Notes: generated from the sequence alone by a model not told the origin. DNA of 7,744 nt from Actinomycetes bacterium (GCA_025350775.1 JANXXF010000113.1:1-7744), one strand, 5' to 3'. Shown: positions 1-5,879, numbered from the stretch's first letter. Made by a program: numbers and translations.

Positions 1-377
1 AACGGCACGACGTAGAGCGTCCGGCCGCGCATCGCGCCGCGGTAGCGGGCAAGCAGCTCCTCGCGCATCTCGGCGGGCGCGCGCCAGTTGTTCGTCGGGC
101 CGGCGTCGGCCTCATGCTCGGAGCAGATGAAGGTGCGATCCTCGACGCGCGCCACGTCGCCCGGGTCGGAGATCGCCCAGAACGAGTTCGGGCGCTTCGC
201 CGGGTCGAGCTGCGTGAAGGTGCCGGCCTCGACCAGCTCGGCGCAGAGCGCCGCGTACTCCTCATCGCTGCCGTCGCACCAGTGGATGCCGTCGGGCTGG
301 AGGACATCGACCCACGTCTCAACCCAGTCCTTCAGACGCTGGTTGGCGGTCGCGGCCTGCGCGGCGTACATAGCCAA
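1..377 (-). CDS. pckG: Phosphoenolpyruvate carboxykinase (GTP), N-terminal part, runs off the left edge
   Basis: GTP-dependent PEP carboxykinase converts oxaloacetate to PEP and CO2, the entry step of gluconeogenesis from TCA-cycle intermediates, in the cytoplasm. About 125 codons are present. Diagnostic stretches, read on the minus strand, are VARVEDRTFIC, then DAGPTNNW, then PAEM and RGAMRGRTLYVVP just before the edge. They match the N-terminal part of the GTP-type family closely, including the mycobacterial enzyme, and do not resemble the ATP-type. The catalytic and nucleotide-binding parts lie outside the window, so activity cannot be judged. The start is ambiguous: TTG at 377 lies 6 bases after a strong GGAAGGAG, while the in-frame ATG at 371 lies 12 bases after it. 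I prefer TTG on spacing, and the two differ by only two residues. The gene is divergent from sdhA and shares its upstream region. Confidence 0.93.
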   Translation of the reverse strand, partial: MAMYAAQAATANQRLKDWVETWVDVLQPDGIHWCDGSDEEYAALCAELVEAGTFTQLDPAKRPNSFWAISDPGDVARVEDRTFICSEHEADAGPTNNWRAPAEMREELLARYRGAMRGRTLYVVP

Positions 378-383
378 GTGTCG

Positions 384-391
384 CTCCTTCC
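384..391 (-). promoter_or_regulatory. Ribosome binding site of pckG
   Basis: The minus strand reads GGAAGGAG here. It is 6 bases from a TTG at 377 and 12 bases from an ATG at 371. The spacing favours the TTG start, though TTG is the rarer start codon, so the choice stays open. A clear Shine-Dalgarno here contrasts with sdhA, asd and the acetyltransferase gene, which have none. Confidence 0.6.
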
Positions 392-453
392 GGGTCTCTC
401 GCCCGCCGGCCTCGGCGCGCGCATCTGCTCACAGGCGATGGCGGCGTTTACCA

Positions 454-484
454 TCGAATCCTCCGTCGAATCCATCCTCGATCC
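454..484. repeat. Three short direct repeats with a 12-base period upstream of pckG
   Basis: TCGAATCC occurs at 454-461 and again at 466-473. A copy lacking one A (TCGATCC) follows at 478-484. The starts are exactly 12 bases apart. The third copy overlaps the candidate pckG -10 hexamer at 481-486, so the array would lie at and just downstream of the pckG promoter. It could be a set of regulator half-sites on roughly one helix face, or simply a low-complexity untranslated leader. The repeat is seen in the sequence and the role is inference. Confidence 0.5.
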
Positions 485-510
485 TAGCGTTCGCTGCCTG
501 ACCGTGACCC
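481..510 (-). promoter_or_regulatory. Candidate pckG promoter
   Basis: On the minus strand TAGGAT (486 down to 481) fits the TANNNT -10 consensus. A weak -35 candidate, GGGTCA (510 down to 505, three of six matches to TTGACA), lies 18 bases upstream. Transcription would begin near 474 and leave a leader of roughly 95 bases before the pckG start. The candidate -35 falls inside the inverted repeat at 499-522, so a protein bound there would compete with polymerase. The weak -35 keeps confidence low. Confidence 0.3.
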
Positions 511-522
511 GGAGTACGGTCA
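499..522. promoter_or_regulatory. Inverted repeat, candidate operator between pckG and sdhA
   Basis: TGACCGT (499-505) and its exact reverse complement ACGGTCA (516-522) are separated by 10 bases, so the half-site centres are 17 bases apart. A second overlapping dyad, GTGACC (504-509) with GGTCAC (518-523), is nested within it. No run of T follows, so a terminator is unlikely, and the site lies between two divergent genes. It has the size and symmetry of a dimeric regulator's operator. I cannot assign the regulator family: the layout is like MerR-type operators, but no promoter with a 19-base spacer spans it. The role is inference. Confidence 0.4.
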
Positions 523-577
523 CCTGCCGTGCGAATGGCAACGCCGGCGGACCCGCGGGCGCCACCGTCTCTACCGG

Positions 578-613
578 CGCACAGCGTCCCGCTCATCGTG
601 TACGTTCAGCGGC
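578..613 (+). promoter_or_regulatory. Candidate sdhA promoter giving a leaderless transcript
   Basis: TACGTT (601-606) fits the TANNNT -10 consensus and is followed by exactly 7 bases and then the GTG at 614. CGCACA (578-583) is a weak -35 candidate (ACA matches) with a 17-base spacer. No Shine-Dalgarno precedes the GTG. The arrangement would start the transcript at or beside the start codon. The acetyltransferase gene at 5189 shows the same 7-base spacing. Confidence 0.45.
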
Positions 614-2329
614 GTGGAAGCCATGCACGATGTGCTCGTGATCGGAGCCGGCTGCGCAGGAATGCGCGCCGCCATCGAGGCCCACGACGCAGGCGCCAAC
701 GTCGGGGTCATCTCGAAGCTCCATCCGACCAGAAGCCATTCCGGCGCGGCTGAAGGCGGAATCAACGCCGCTCTCGGGAACTCGGCGGAGGACAGCCCTG
801 AGATGCACGCGTTCGACACCGTCAAGGGCTCCGACTTCATCGGCGACCAGGACGCCATCGAGCTCTTCACCGCCGAGGCGCCCGGCGATATCTACCAGCT
901 CGAGCACTGGGGCGCGGTCTTCAGCCGCAACGACGCTGGCAAGCTCGCGCAGCGCCCGTTCGGCGCAGCCGGCTCGCCGCGCACGGTGTTCGCAGCCGAC
1001 ATCACCGGGCATGTCTTGATCCAGGTGCTCTACGAGCAGCTCCAGAAGCGGATGGTGCTCGGCGCCGACCGGATGAAGGTCTACGAGGAGTTCTTCGCCT
1101 GGAAGCTCGTCATCAACAACGGGCGGTGCACGGGGGTCGTCTGCTGGGACCTCGTCCGCGGCGGGCTGCAGCTCGTCACCGGCAAGTCGGTGATCCTCGC
1201 GACCGGCGGCGCCGGCCGGATCTTCCGCACGACCACCAACGCGTACGCCTGTACGGGCGACGGCATGGCGATGGCCCTGCGCGCGGGGCTGCCGCTGAAG
1301 GACATGGAGTTCATGCAGTTCCACCCGACGACGCTCTACCCGACGGGCATCCTCCTCACCGAGGGCTGCCGTGGCGAAGGCGCCTACCTGATCAACTCCG
1401 AGGGTGAGCGCTTCATGGCGAAGTACGCGCCGAACGCGATGGAGCTGGCCTCCCGCGACGTCGTCTCCCGCTCCGAGACGACCGAGATCGAGGAGGGCCG
1501 CGGCGTCAACGGCTCGGTCTTCCTCGACCTGCGCCACCTCGGCGCCGAGAAGATCCTCAACCGCCTGCCCAGCTCGCGCGAGCTGTCGATGACGTACGCG
1601 GGCGTCGACCCGATCTACGAGCTGGTCCCCGTCCGGCCCGGCGCCCACTACCACATGGGCGGCGTTGACTGCGACAACGACGGCAAGACCGGGATCGACG
1701 GCCTCTACGCCGCCGGCGAGGCCGCCTGCGTCTCGGTGCACGGCGCCAACCGGCTCGGCGGCAACTCGCTGATGGAGACGATCGTGTTCGGCCGCCGCTC
1801 CGGCCGCCATGCCGCCGAGTGGGCGCTCTCGTCCGCCGGCAACGGCGGCAGCGCGCCCGCCTCTGTCCTCACCGACGCCGAGCGCGAGATCAAGGCCCTG
1901 CTCGCTGTCACGGAGGGCGAGCGCCCGTGGCAGATCCGCCAGGATCTCGGCGACTCGATGCTCGAGAACTTCGGCGTCTTCCGCCGCGGCGAGAAGATGG
2001 ACGCCCAGCTCGAGATCCTCGACGAGCTCCGCGAGCGCTACCGGAAGGGCGTCCTCGTCGAGGACAAGGGCAACGTCTTCAACGATGACCTCACCTCGGC
2101 GATCGAGCTCGGCTACATGCTCGACCTAGCCCACGCCATGGTGCAGGCCGGCGCAGGCCGCAAGGAGAGCCGCGGCGCCCACTCGCGCCCGTACGACTAC
2201 CCGACGCGCGACGACGACAACTTCATGAAGCACTCGATCTCTCGCTGGAACCACGAGCGCGACGCGCCCGAACTGTCGTACAAGGAAGTGCGTTTCACAA
2301 AGTGGGAACCCATGGAACGGAAGTATTAG
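614..2329 (+). CDS. sdhA: Succinate dehydrogenase/fumarate reductase flavoprotein subunit
   Basis: This is the catalytic FAD subunit that interconverts succinate and fumarate. The 571 residues are the usual family length. GAGCAGMRAA (11-20) is the dinucleotide-binding loop, and H42 in RSHSGAAEGG matches the histidine that holds FAD covalently. Active-site equivalents are present: H237 in QFHPTT, T249/E250 in TEGCRGEG, R281 in SRDVVSRS, H345 in HYHMGG and R380 in GANRLGGNS. The protein starts straight into the Rossmann strand with no Tat signal peptide, so the subunit should be cytoplasmic, unlike the exported methylmenaquinol:fumarate reductases of epsilonproteobacteria. The start is GTG at 614 (leaderless pattern) or ATG at 623; neither has a Shine-Dalgarno. 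Its stop codon overlaps the sdhB ribosome binding site, so the two are co-transcribed. The physiological direction cannot be read from the sequence. Confidence 0.95.
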   Translation: MEAMHDVLVIGAGCAGMRAAIEAHDAGANVGVISKLHPTRSHSGAAEGGINAALGNSAEDSPEMHAFDTVKGSDFIGDQDAIELFTAEAPGDIYQLEHWGAVFSRNDAGKLAQRPFGAAGSPRTVFAADITGHVLIQVLYEQLQKRMVLGADRMKVYEEFFAWKLVINNGRCTGVVCWDLVRGGLQLVTGKSVILATGGAGRIFRTTTNAYACTGDGMAMALRAGLPLKDMEFMQFHPTTLYPTGILLTEGCRGEGAYLINSEGERFMAKYAPNAMELASRDVVSRSETTEIEEGRGVNGSVFLDLRHLGAEKILNRLPSSRELSMTYAGVDPIYELVPVRPGAHYHMGGVDCDNDGKTGIDGLYAAGEAACVSVHGANRLGGNSLMETIVFGRRSGRHAAEWALSSAGNGGSAPASVLTDAEREIKALLAVTEGERPWQIRQDLGDSMLENFGVFRRGEKMDAQLEILDELRERYRKGVLVEDKGNVFNDDLTSAIELGYMLDLAHAMVQAGAGRKESRGAHSRPYDYPTRDDDNFMKHSISRWNHERDAPELSYKEVRFTKWEPMERKY

Positions 2330-2333
2330 GAGG
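2328..2333 (+). promoter_or_regulatory. Ribosome binding site of sdhB
   Basis: A perfect AGGAGG begins on the last two bases of the sdhA stop codon and lies 9 bases before the ATG at 2343. It fixes the sdhB start and implies that ribosomes finishing sdhA are well placed to begin sdhB. Confidence 0.8.
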
Positions 2334-2342
2334 TCTCTGGCG

Positions 2343-3389
2343 ATGCAGGTAGCGCTCAAGATCTGGCGGTACGACTCGTCTACCGGTCAGCGTGCCCTCA
2401 AGGACTACGAGTTCCAGGCGCCCGACGAGGCGACGCTCCTCGACTGCCTCGACATCGTCAAGGACAAGCACGACGGCTCGCTCTCGTACCGCAAGAGCTG
2501 TCGGATGATGATCTGCGGCTCGTGCGGGATGCGGATGGATGGCGGCGCCGTGCTCGCGTGCAAGACGCGCATGTACGACATCGCGCAGGCGGGCCAGATC
2601 CCGGTGATCTCGGCGATGGGCAACCTGCCGATCGTCAAGGACCTCGTCGTCGACATGGCCGCCTTCTGGGAGAAGATGCGCTCCGTCGAGCCGTGGCTCC
2701 AGCCCGGCTACGACGCGGCCACCGAGCAGGAGAACATCGTCTCGGTGGCCAGAATGGCCGTCATCCACAAGGAGTCGCTCTGCATCAACTGCGGCTGCTG
2801 CACCTCCGAGTGCAACTCGCTGGAGGCCGACCCCGACTTCACCGGCCCGGCCGCCCTCGCCAAGGCGATGCGCTTCGTCGGCGACCCCCGTGACGGCAAC
2901 ACCGTCGAGCGCCTCGAGGGGCTCTCGGGCGAGCATGGCATCTGGGACTGCACCCGCTGCTACTTCTGCAGCGAGCGCTGCCCCAAGGGCGTCGACCCGC
3001 GCGACGCGATCGCGAAGCTCGGCGCCGAGGCCATGAAGCACGGCATCGACCGCGACATGGGCGCCAAGCACGCCAAGTGGTTCGTCACCTCGGCGCGCAC
3101 CACCGGCTGGCTCCGCGAGACCGAGCTCGTGCCGAAGACGCAGGGCATCGTCATGGCGATCAAGGAGACGAAGTTCGCGCTGAGCCTCGCCAAGCACGGC
3201 AAGGTGCCACCGCCGTTCCCGCCGCACGTCGCCAAGAACCAGAAGGAGGCGCGTCAGCTCTACAAGCTCGTCAAGGAGCAGGGCGTCTCCGGTGCCGCCG
3301 GCATCGTCCAGGGTGAGAAGGCTCTCGGCCGGATCGAGTTCGTCAAAGAGACCGAGCACGCCGCCAAGCACGAAGGAGCAGCCAAGTGA
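2343..3389 (+). CDS. sdhB: Succinate dehydrogenase iron-sulfur subunit with extended C-terminus and four-cysteine third cluster
   Basis: This subunit carries electrons between the FAD of SdhA and the quinone-side partner. The N-terminal ferredoxin-like domain holds C53, C58, C61 and C73 for a [2Fe-2S] cluster. C147, C150, C153 and C157 (CINCGCCTSEC) begin the helical domain, and C203, C206, C209 and C213 (CTRCYFCSERCPKG) follow. In classical SdhB the last motif has three cysteines, two of which join one from the first motif to hold a [3Fe-4S] centre. The extra C206 sits where E. coli SdhB has isoleucine, which predicts a second [4Fe-4S] cluster, as described for archaeal SdhABE-type enzymes. 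At 348 residues it is about 110 longer than E. coli SdhB (238). The extra length follows the last cluster and is rich in Lys and Ala. Its end overlaps the sdhE start by 4 bases. Confidence 0.95.
   Translation: MQVALKIWRYDSSTGQRALKDYEFQAPDEATLLDCLDIVKDKHDGSLSYRKSCRMMICGSCGMRMDGGAVLACKTRMYDIAQAGQIPVISAMGNLPIVKDLVVDMAAFWEKMRSVEPWLQPGYDAATEQENIVSVARMAVIHKESLCINCGCCTSECNSLEADPDFTGPAALAKAMRFVGDPRDGNTVERLEGLSGEHGIWDCTRCYFCSERCPKGVDPRDAIAKLGAEAMKHGIDRDMGAKHAKWFVTSARTTGWLRETELVPKTQGIVMAIKETKFALSLAKHGKVPPPFPPHVAKNQKEARQLYKLVKEQGVSGAAGIVQGEKALGRIEFVKETEHAAKHEGAAK
3373..3378 (+). promoter_or_regulatory. Ribosome binding site of sdhE, inside the end of sdhB
   Basis: AAGGAG lies within the last sdhB codons, 7 bases before the GTG at 3386. 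The GTG overlaps the sdhB TGA as GTGA, a typical arrangement for translational coupling, and this settles the sdhE start. Confidence 0.75.
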
Positions 3390-4270
3390 AGAAGGTCGCG
3401 TACTACAAGGGCTGCCTCGCCTCGCTGTCGGCGAAGGAGCTCGACACCGCGACGCAGGCGCTCGCCCCCAAGGTCGGCCTGGAGCTGATCGAGCTCGAGT
3501 CCGTCACCTGCTGCGGCGCCGGCGACATCCACGAGGCCGAGCCCGACTACTACCTCCACATCAACGCGCGCATCCTCGCGTACGCGGCCGCCGAGGGCGT
3601 CGACACGCTGATGACGGTCTGCAACGTCTGCACGCTCAACCTGCGGCAGGCGAACTGGCAGCTCCAGATCGACGCCGAGCTGCGCGCCCGGGTGAACGAG
3701 AACCTCGTCGCAGTCGGCGTGCCGCCGTACGAGCGCAATGTCGAGGTGCGGCACTTCCTGTGGGAGATCGCCGAGGGAGAGGGCTACGAGCTGCTGCAGA
3801 AGGCGGCGCACAAGGGGCTGAAGGGCCTCAAGGTCGCGCCCTTCTACGGCTGCCAGATCCTCCGCCCCTCGAAGATCCTGGGCTTCGAGGACCCGGACCG
3901 CCCGTGGTCGCTCGAGCGGATCATCACGGCCTGCGGCGGCGAGCCGGTCGACTACCCGGCGAAGATCAAGTGCTGCGGCTTCCCGATCATCCAGGCACGC
4001 GAGGACGTCGCCCTGGCCGAGCTGATCCAGCCGATCGAGCAGGCGTACGAGGCCGGCGCGGACTGCATGGTCACGCCGTGCCCGCTCTGCCACCTCTCGC
4101 TCGACGCCTGGCAGTCGAAGCTGAAGAAGCAGACCGGCCGCGACTTCAAGATGCCGATCCTCCATCTCGCCCAGCTCGTGGGCGTGGCGGCCGGCCTCGC
4201 CGACTCCGAGCTGAAGTTCAAGCGCCACGTCGTCTCGGTGAAGCCGGTCATCGAGAAGCTCTCGGTCTAG
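3386..4270 (+). CDS. sdhE: CCG-domain (heterodisulfide reductase subunit B-like) subunit of succinate dehydrogenase
   Basis: This 294-residue protein has two cysteine-rich CCG domains, the hallmark of HdrB and of the SdhE/MfrE subunit found in place of SdhC/SdhD in some archaea, cyanobacteria and epsilonproteobacteria. Domain 1 has C10, C42-C43-G44, then C79 and C82. Domain 2 has C156, C196-C197-G198, then C232 and C235. Both fit the family pattern of C, about 31-39 residues, CCG, about 35 residues, CXXC. In HdrB such domains bind unusual [4Fe-4S] clusters or zinc. All expected cysteines are present, so both domains could be metallated. There is no evident transmembrane helix, so any membrane contact must be peripheral or through a partner not seen here. 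The 4-base overlap with sdhB supports a shared complex. This sdhE is unrelated to the flavinylation factor that bears the same name. The quinone reaction is inferred from the family. Confidence 0.92.
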   Translation: MKKVAYYKGCLASLSAKELDTATQALAPKVGLELIELESVTCCGAGDIHEAEPDYYLHINARILAYAAAEGVDTLMTVCNVCTLNLRQANWQLQIDAELRARVNENLVAVGVPPYERNVEVRHFLWEIAEGEGYELLQKAAHKGLKGLKVAPFYGCQILRPSKILGFEDPDRPWSLERIITACGGEPVDYPAKIKCCGFPIIQAREDVALAELIQPIEQAYEAGADCMVTPCPLCHLSLDAWQSKLKKQTGRDFKMPILHLAQLVGVAAGLADSELKFKRHVVSVKPVIEKLSV

Positions 4271-4287
4271 CCCGCCGCCGGCCCGGC

Positions 4288-5178
4288 ATGGTCGTCGTCG
4301 TTGTTGTCGCTGCCCTCGTTGCCGGTCTGGCGGCGCTGCTCGCCTACGGCTGGTGGGAGGCCGGGTGGGTGAGGCTGCGCGAGCTGCCCGTCGTGCTGCC
4401 GGGCCTGCCGCCGGAGCTGCACGGGCTGCGCATCGCCCACCTCTCCGACTTCCATCTGGGTCTGCCCTCGCGCGGGGAGCGCGCCGTCGAGCGGGCAGTC
4501 GCCTGGGCGGCGGCGGCGCAGCCCGACCTGACCGTGATCACCGGCGACCTGCTGTCACGAAAGGATGGCGAGCCGCGCTTGCGCGAGCTGCTGGAGGTGC
4601 TCCCGCACTGCTACGTGGTGCTTGGCAACCACGATGTCGCGGAGGCGCGCGACCCGTTCTCACGCGGGGTCGCGGTGGCCGAGCTGCGCGGCGCGACCCT
4701 GCTCAATGACGAGGCCTGGGCCATCCGCGTGCGCAACCAGAGCGTGCAGATCGCCGGGGTGCACCCGGCCACCTTCCTCGCCGGTGACGGCGCCCGCAGC
4801 GCGCGCTTCGCCGACCCGCGCTCGCGGCTGCGGATCCTGCTGTGCCACTTCCCGGAGATCGTCGACCAGCTGCCGCCCGGCGCCTTCGACCTCGTGCTGG
4901 CAGGCCACATGCACGACGGGCAGATCTGCATACCGACGCCGTTCGGCAAGCTCCGTTGCGCACACCCGGGCGCCCGTTACACGCGCGGCCTCTACCGCCG
5001 GCCCGGCGGCACCCTGCACGTGTCGCCCGGCCTCGGCACGACGTTCGTGCCGATCCGCTTTCTGGCGCGGCCCGAGGCGACGCTGCTCGTGCTGCAGTCG
5101 CCGGACGCAGCGGCGGTGGCCCCGGGCGCTGCGCCCGCGGTGCCTGCCCAGCCTGCGGCGCCCTCCCCGCCCGCGTAG
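4288..5178 (+). CDS. Membrane-anchored calcineurin-like metallophosphoesterase (YkuE/YaeI type)
   Basis: This 296-residue protein belongs to the binuclear-metal phosphoesterase superfamily. All signature blocks are in order: D54-x-H56 (LSDFHLG), G86-D87 (TGDLL), GNHD (113-116), H187 (LCHFPE) and GHMH (206-209). Residues 2-20 are a valine/alanine/leucine-rich hydrophobic segment, probably a membrane anchor. Which side of the membrane the catalytic domain faces is not certain. The C-terminus after about 272 is an Ala/Pro-rich low-complexity tail, probably disordered. Members of this subgroup act on phosphodiesters or lipid-linked phosphates (YaeI and YkuE are the usual comparisons), but the substrate here cannot be read from the sequence. 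The start is the ATG 17 bases after sdhE. It has no clear Shine-Dalgarno, so translation may depend on read-through from the SDH operon. I infer no functional link to SDH. Confidence 0.88.
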   Translation: MVVVVVVAALVAGLAALLAYGWWEAGWVRLRELPVVLPGLPPELHGLRIAHLSDFHLGLPSRGERAVERAVAWAAAAQPDLTVITGDLLSRKDGEPRLRELLEVLPHCYVVLGNHDVAEARDPFSRGVAVAELRGATLLNDEAWAIRVRNQSVQIAGVHPATFLAGDGARSARFADPRSRLRILLCHFPEIVDQLPPGAFDLVLAGHMHDGQICIPTPFGKLRCAHPGARYTRGLYRRPGGTLHVSPGLGTTFVPIRFLARPEATLLVLQSPDAAAVAPGAAPAVPAQPAAPSPPA

Positions 5179-5188
5179 AATCGTCGGC
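5153..5188 (+). promoter_or_regulatory. Candidate leaderless promoter of the acetyltransferase gene
   Basis: TAGAAT (5176-5181, five of six matches to TATAAT) begins on the TAG stop codon of the phosphoesterase gene. It is followed by exactly 7 bases and then the ATG at 5189. The -35 candidate at 5153-5158 (CTGCGG) is poor. There is no Shine-Dalgarno. The spacing places the transcription start on or beside the A of the ATG. Confidence 0.55.
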
Positions 5189-5812
5189 ATGACACCGAGC
5201 CTCCTGGGCCTGACCGGGGCGACGCTCCGGGACACCCCGTCGGTGTGCAATCACTGCGTGTGGTGGCAGTCGCGCGGGGCGCGCGGCGCCAGCAAGGAGA
5301 AGTGGATCCGCGAGGTCGAGGACGACTGGGGCGCCTGGGGCACCGTCTACTACGACAACGACGGCCGCGTGCTCGGCTCGATGCAGTTCGGCCCGTCCGC
5401 GCGCTTCCCGCGTGGCGCCGAGCTCCCGGCCGGCCCGCCCTCCGCCGACGCCGTCCTCGTCACCTGCGCGATCATCGTCGACCGGACGACGCCGTGGGTG
5501 CTGCAGTCGCTCTTTCTGGCGGCGATCGGCGACGCCAAGGAGCGGGGCGCCAAGGCGCTCGAGGCGTTCGGCTACCACTACGACGACGGCGCTGACGGCG
5601 AGAGCCGCTTCCACCTGCACCGCACAGTGTTTCCGAGCGACTTCCTCGCCGACTTCGGCTTCTACCCGGTGCGGATCGAGGGCCGCGTCGAGCTGGCACG
5701 GCTGGAGCTGGGCGGGGTCATCCTCGACCCGGAGCCAGCGAAGGCCCGCATGCTGCGCGAGCTGAAGGGCCTCCTGCTGCCACAGCCCGTGGCGCCGCGA
5801 TCGCGGGCCTGA
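5189..5812 (+). CDS. GNAT-like N-acetyltransferase with N-terminal CxxC
   Basis: This 207-residue protein resembles GNAT-fold acetyltransferases of actinobacteria. Acceptor and function are unknown. VCNHCVWWQ (19-27) carries a C20-x-x-C23 pair and a Trp pair, followed by KEKW (36-39). GTVYYDNDGRVLGSMQFGP (51-69) reads like the paired central strands of the fold. A strand (88-97) then leads into a helix with AIGDAKERGAKALEAFGY (112-129), where the GNAT acetyl-CoA loop is expected. The usual Q/RxxGxG/A is not clearly seen; the nearest candidate is KERGAKA. VFPSDFLADFGFYPVR (147-162) fits the late GNAT helix and strand. There is no signal peptide or membrane segment. The ATG at 5189 has no Shine-Dalgarno but a TAGAAT hexamer 7 bases upstream, which supports this start. 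The gene is convergent with asd. Family placement is by overall pattern and is moderate. Confidence 0.8.
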   Translation: MTPSLLGLTGATLRDTPSVCNHCVWWQSRGARGASKEKWIREVEDDWGAWGTVYYDNDGRVLGSMQFGPSARFPRGAELPAGPPSADAVLVTCAIIVDRTTPWVLQSLFLAAIGDAKERGAKALEAFGYHYDDGADGESRFHLHRTVFPSDFLADFGFYPVRIEGRVELARLELGGVILDPEPAKARMLRELKGLLLPQPVAPRSRA

Positions 5813-5825
5813 GAGGCGTCGACTC

Positions 5826-5844
5826 GCGGGTGCCGGCCGCCCGC
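5826..5844. terminator. Weak hairpin between convergent genes
   Basis: GCGGG (5826-5830) pairs with CCCGC (5840-5844) around a 9-base loop that contains the self-complementary GCCGGC. It lies in the 67-base gap between the acetyltransferase gene and asd, which converge, so it could serve both directions. There is no T-tract on either strand, and such hairpins are easy to find in GC-rich DNA. Confidence 0.2.
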
Positions 5845-5879
5845 CCACGCCGCCGGTGGCGCCGCGCCGCCCCGTCGCC

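Noticed and set aside
499..522. Reading the inverted repeat as a transcription terminator
   Set aside because: It lies between two divergent genes, where no transcript should end, and has no T-tract on either side.
88..641. Plus-strand open frames across the left edge and intergenic region
   Set aside because: They are antisense to pckG for most of their length, where the minus strand matches PEP carboxykinase clearly, and they run on into the intergenic region with no motif.
593..1810. Long minus-strand open frame of about 405 codons
   Set aside because: It lies fully antisense to sdhA, is rich in Arg/Ala/Val/Asp/Leu as expected for the complement of GC-rich coding DNA, and has no recognisable motif.
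2295..4228. Minus-strand open frames antisense to sdhB and sdhE
   Set aside because: Their composition is that of shadow frames, while the plus-strand proteins carry complete cluster and CCG motifs.
3292..4287. Upstream extension of the phosphoesterase frame by 332 codons
   Set aside because: This part overlaps sdhB and sdhE in another frame and is Arg/Pro/Gly-rich shadow sequence. The real protein begins at the hydrophobic segment from ATG 4288.
4565..5188. Upstream extension of the acetyltransferase frame into the phosphoesterase gene
   Set aside because: The extension is Arg/Ser/Ala-rich shadow sequence. The ATG at 5189 has a TAGAAT hexamer at leaderless spacing and begins conserved-looking protein.
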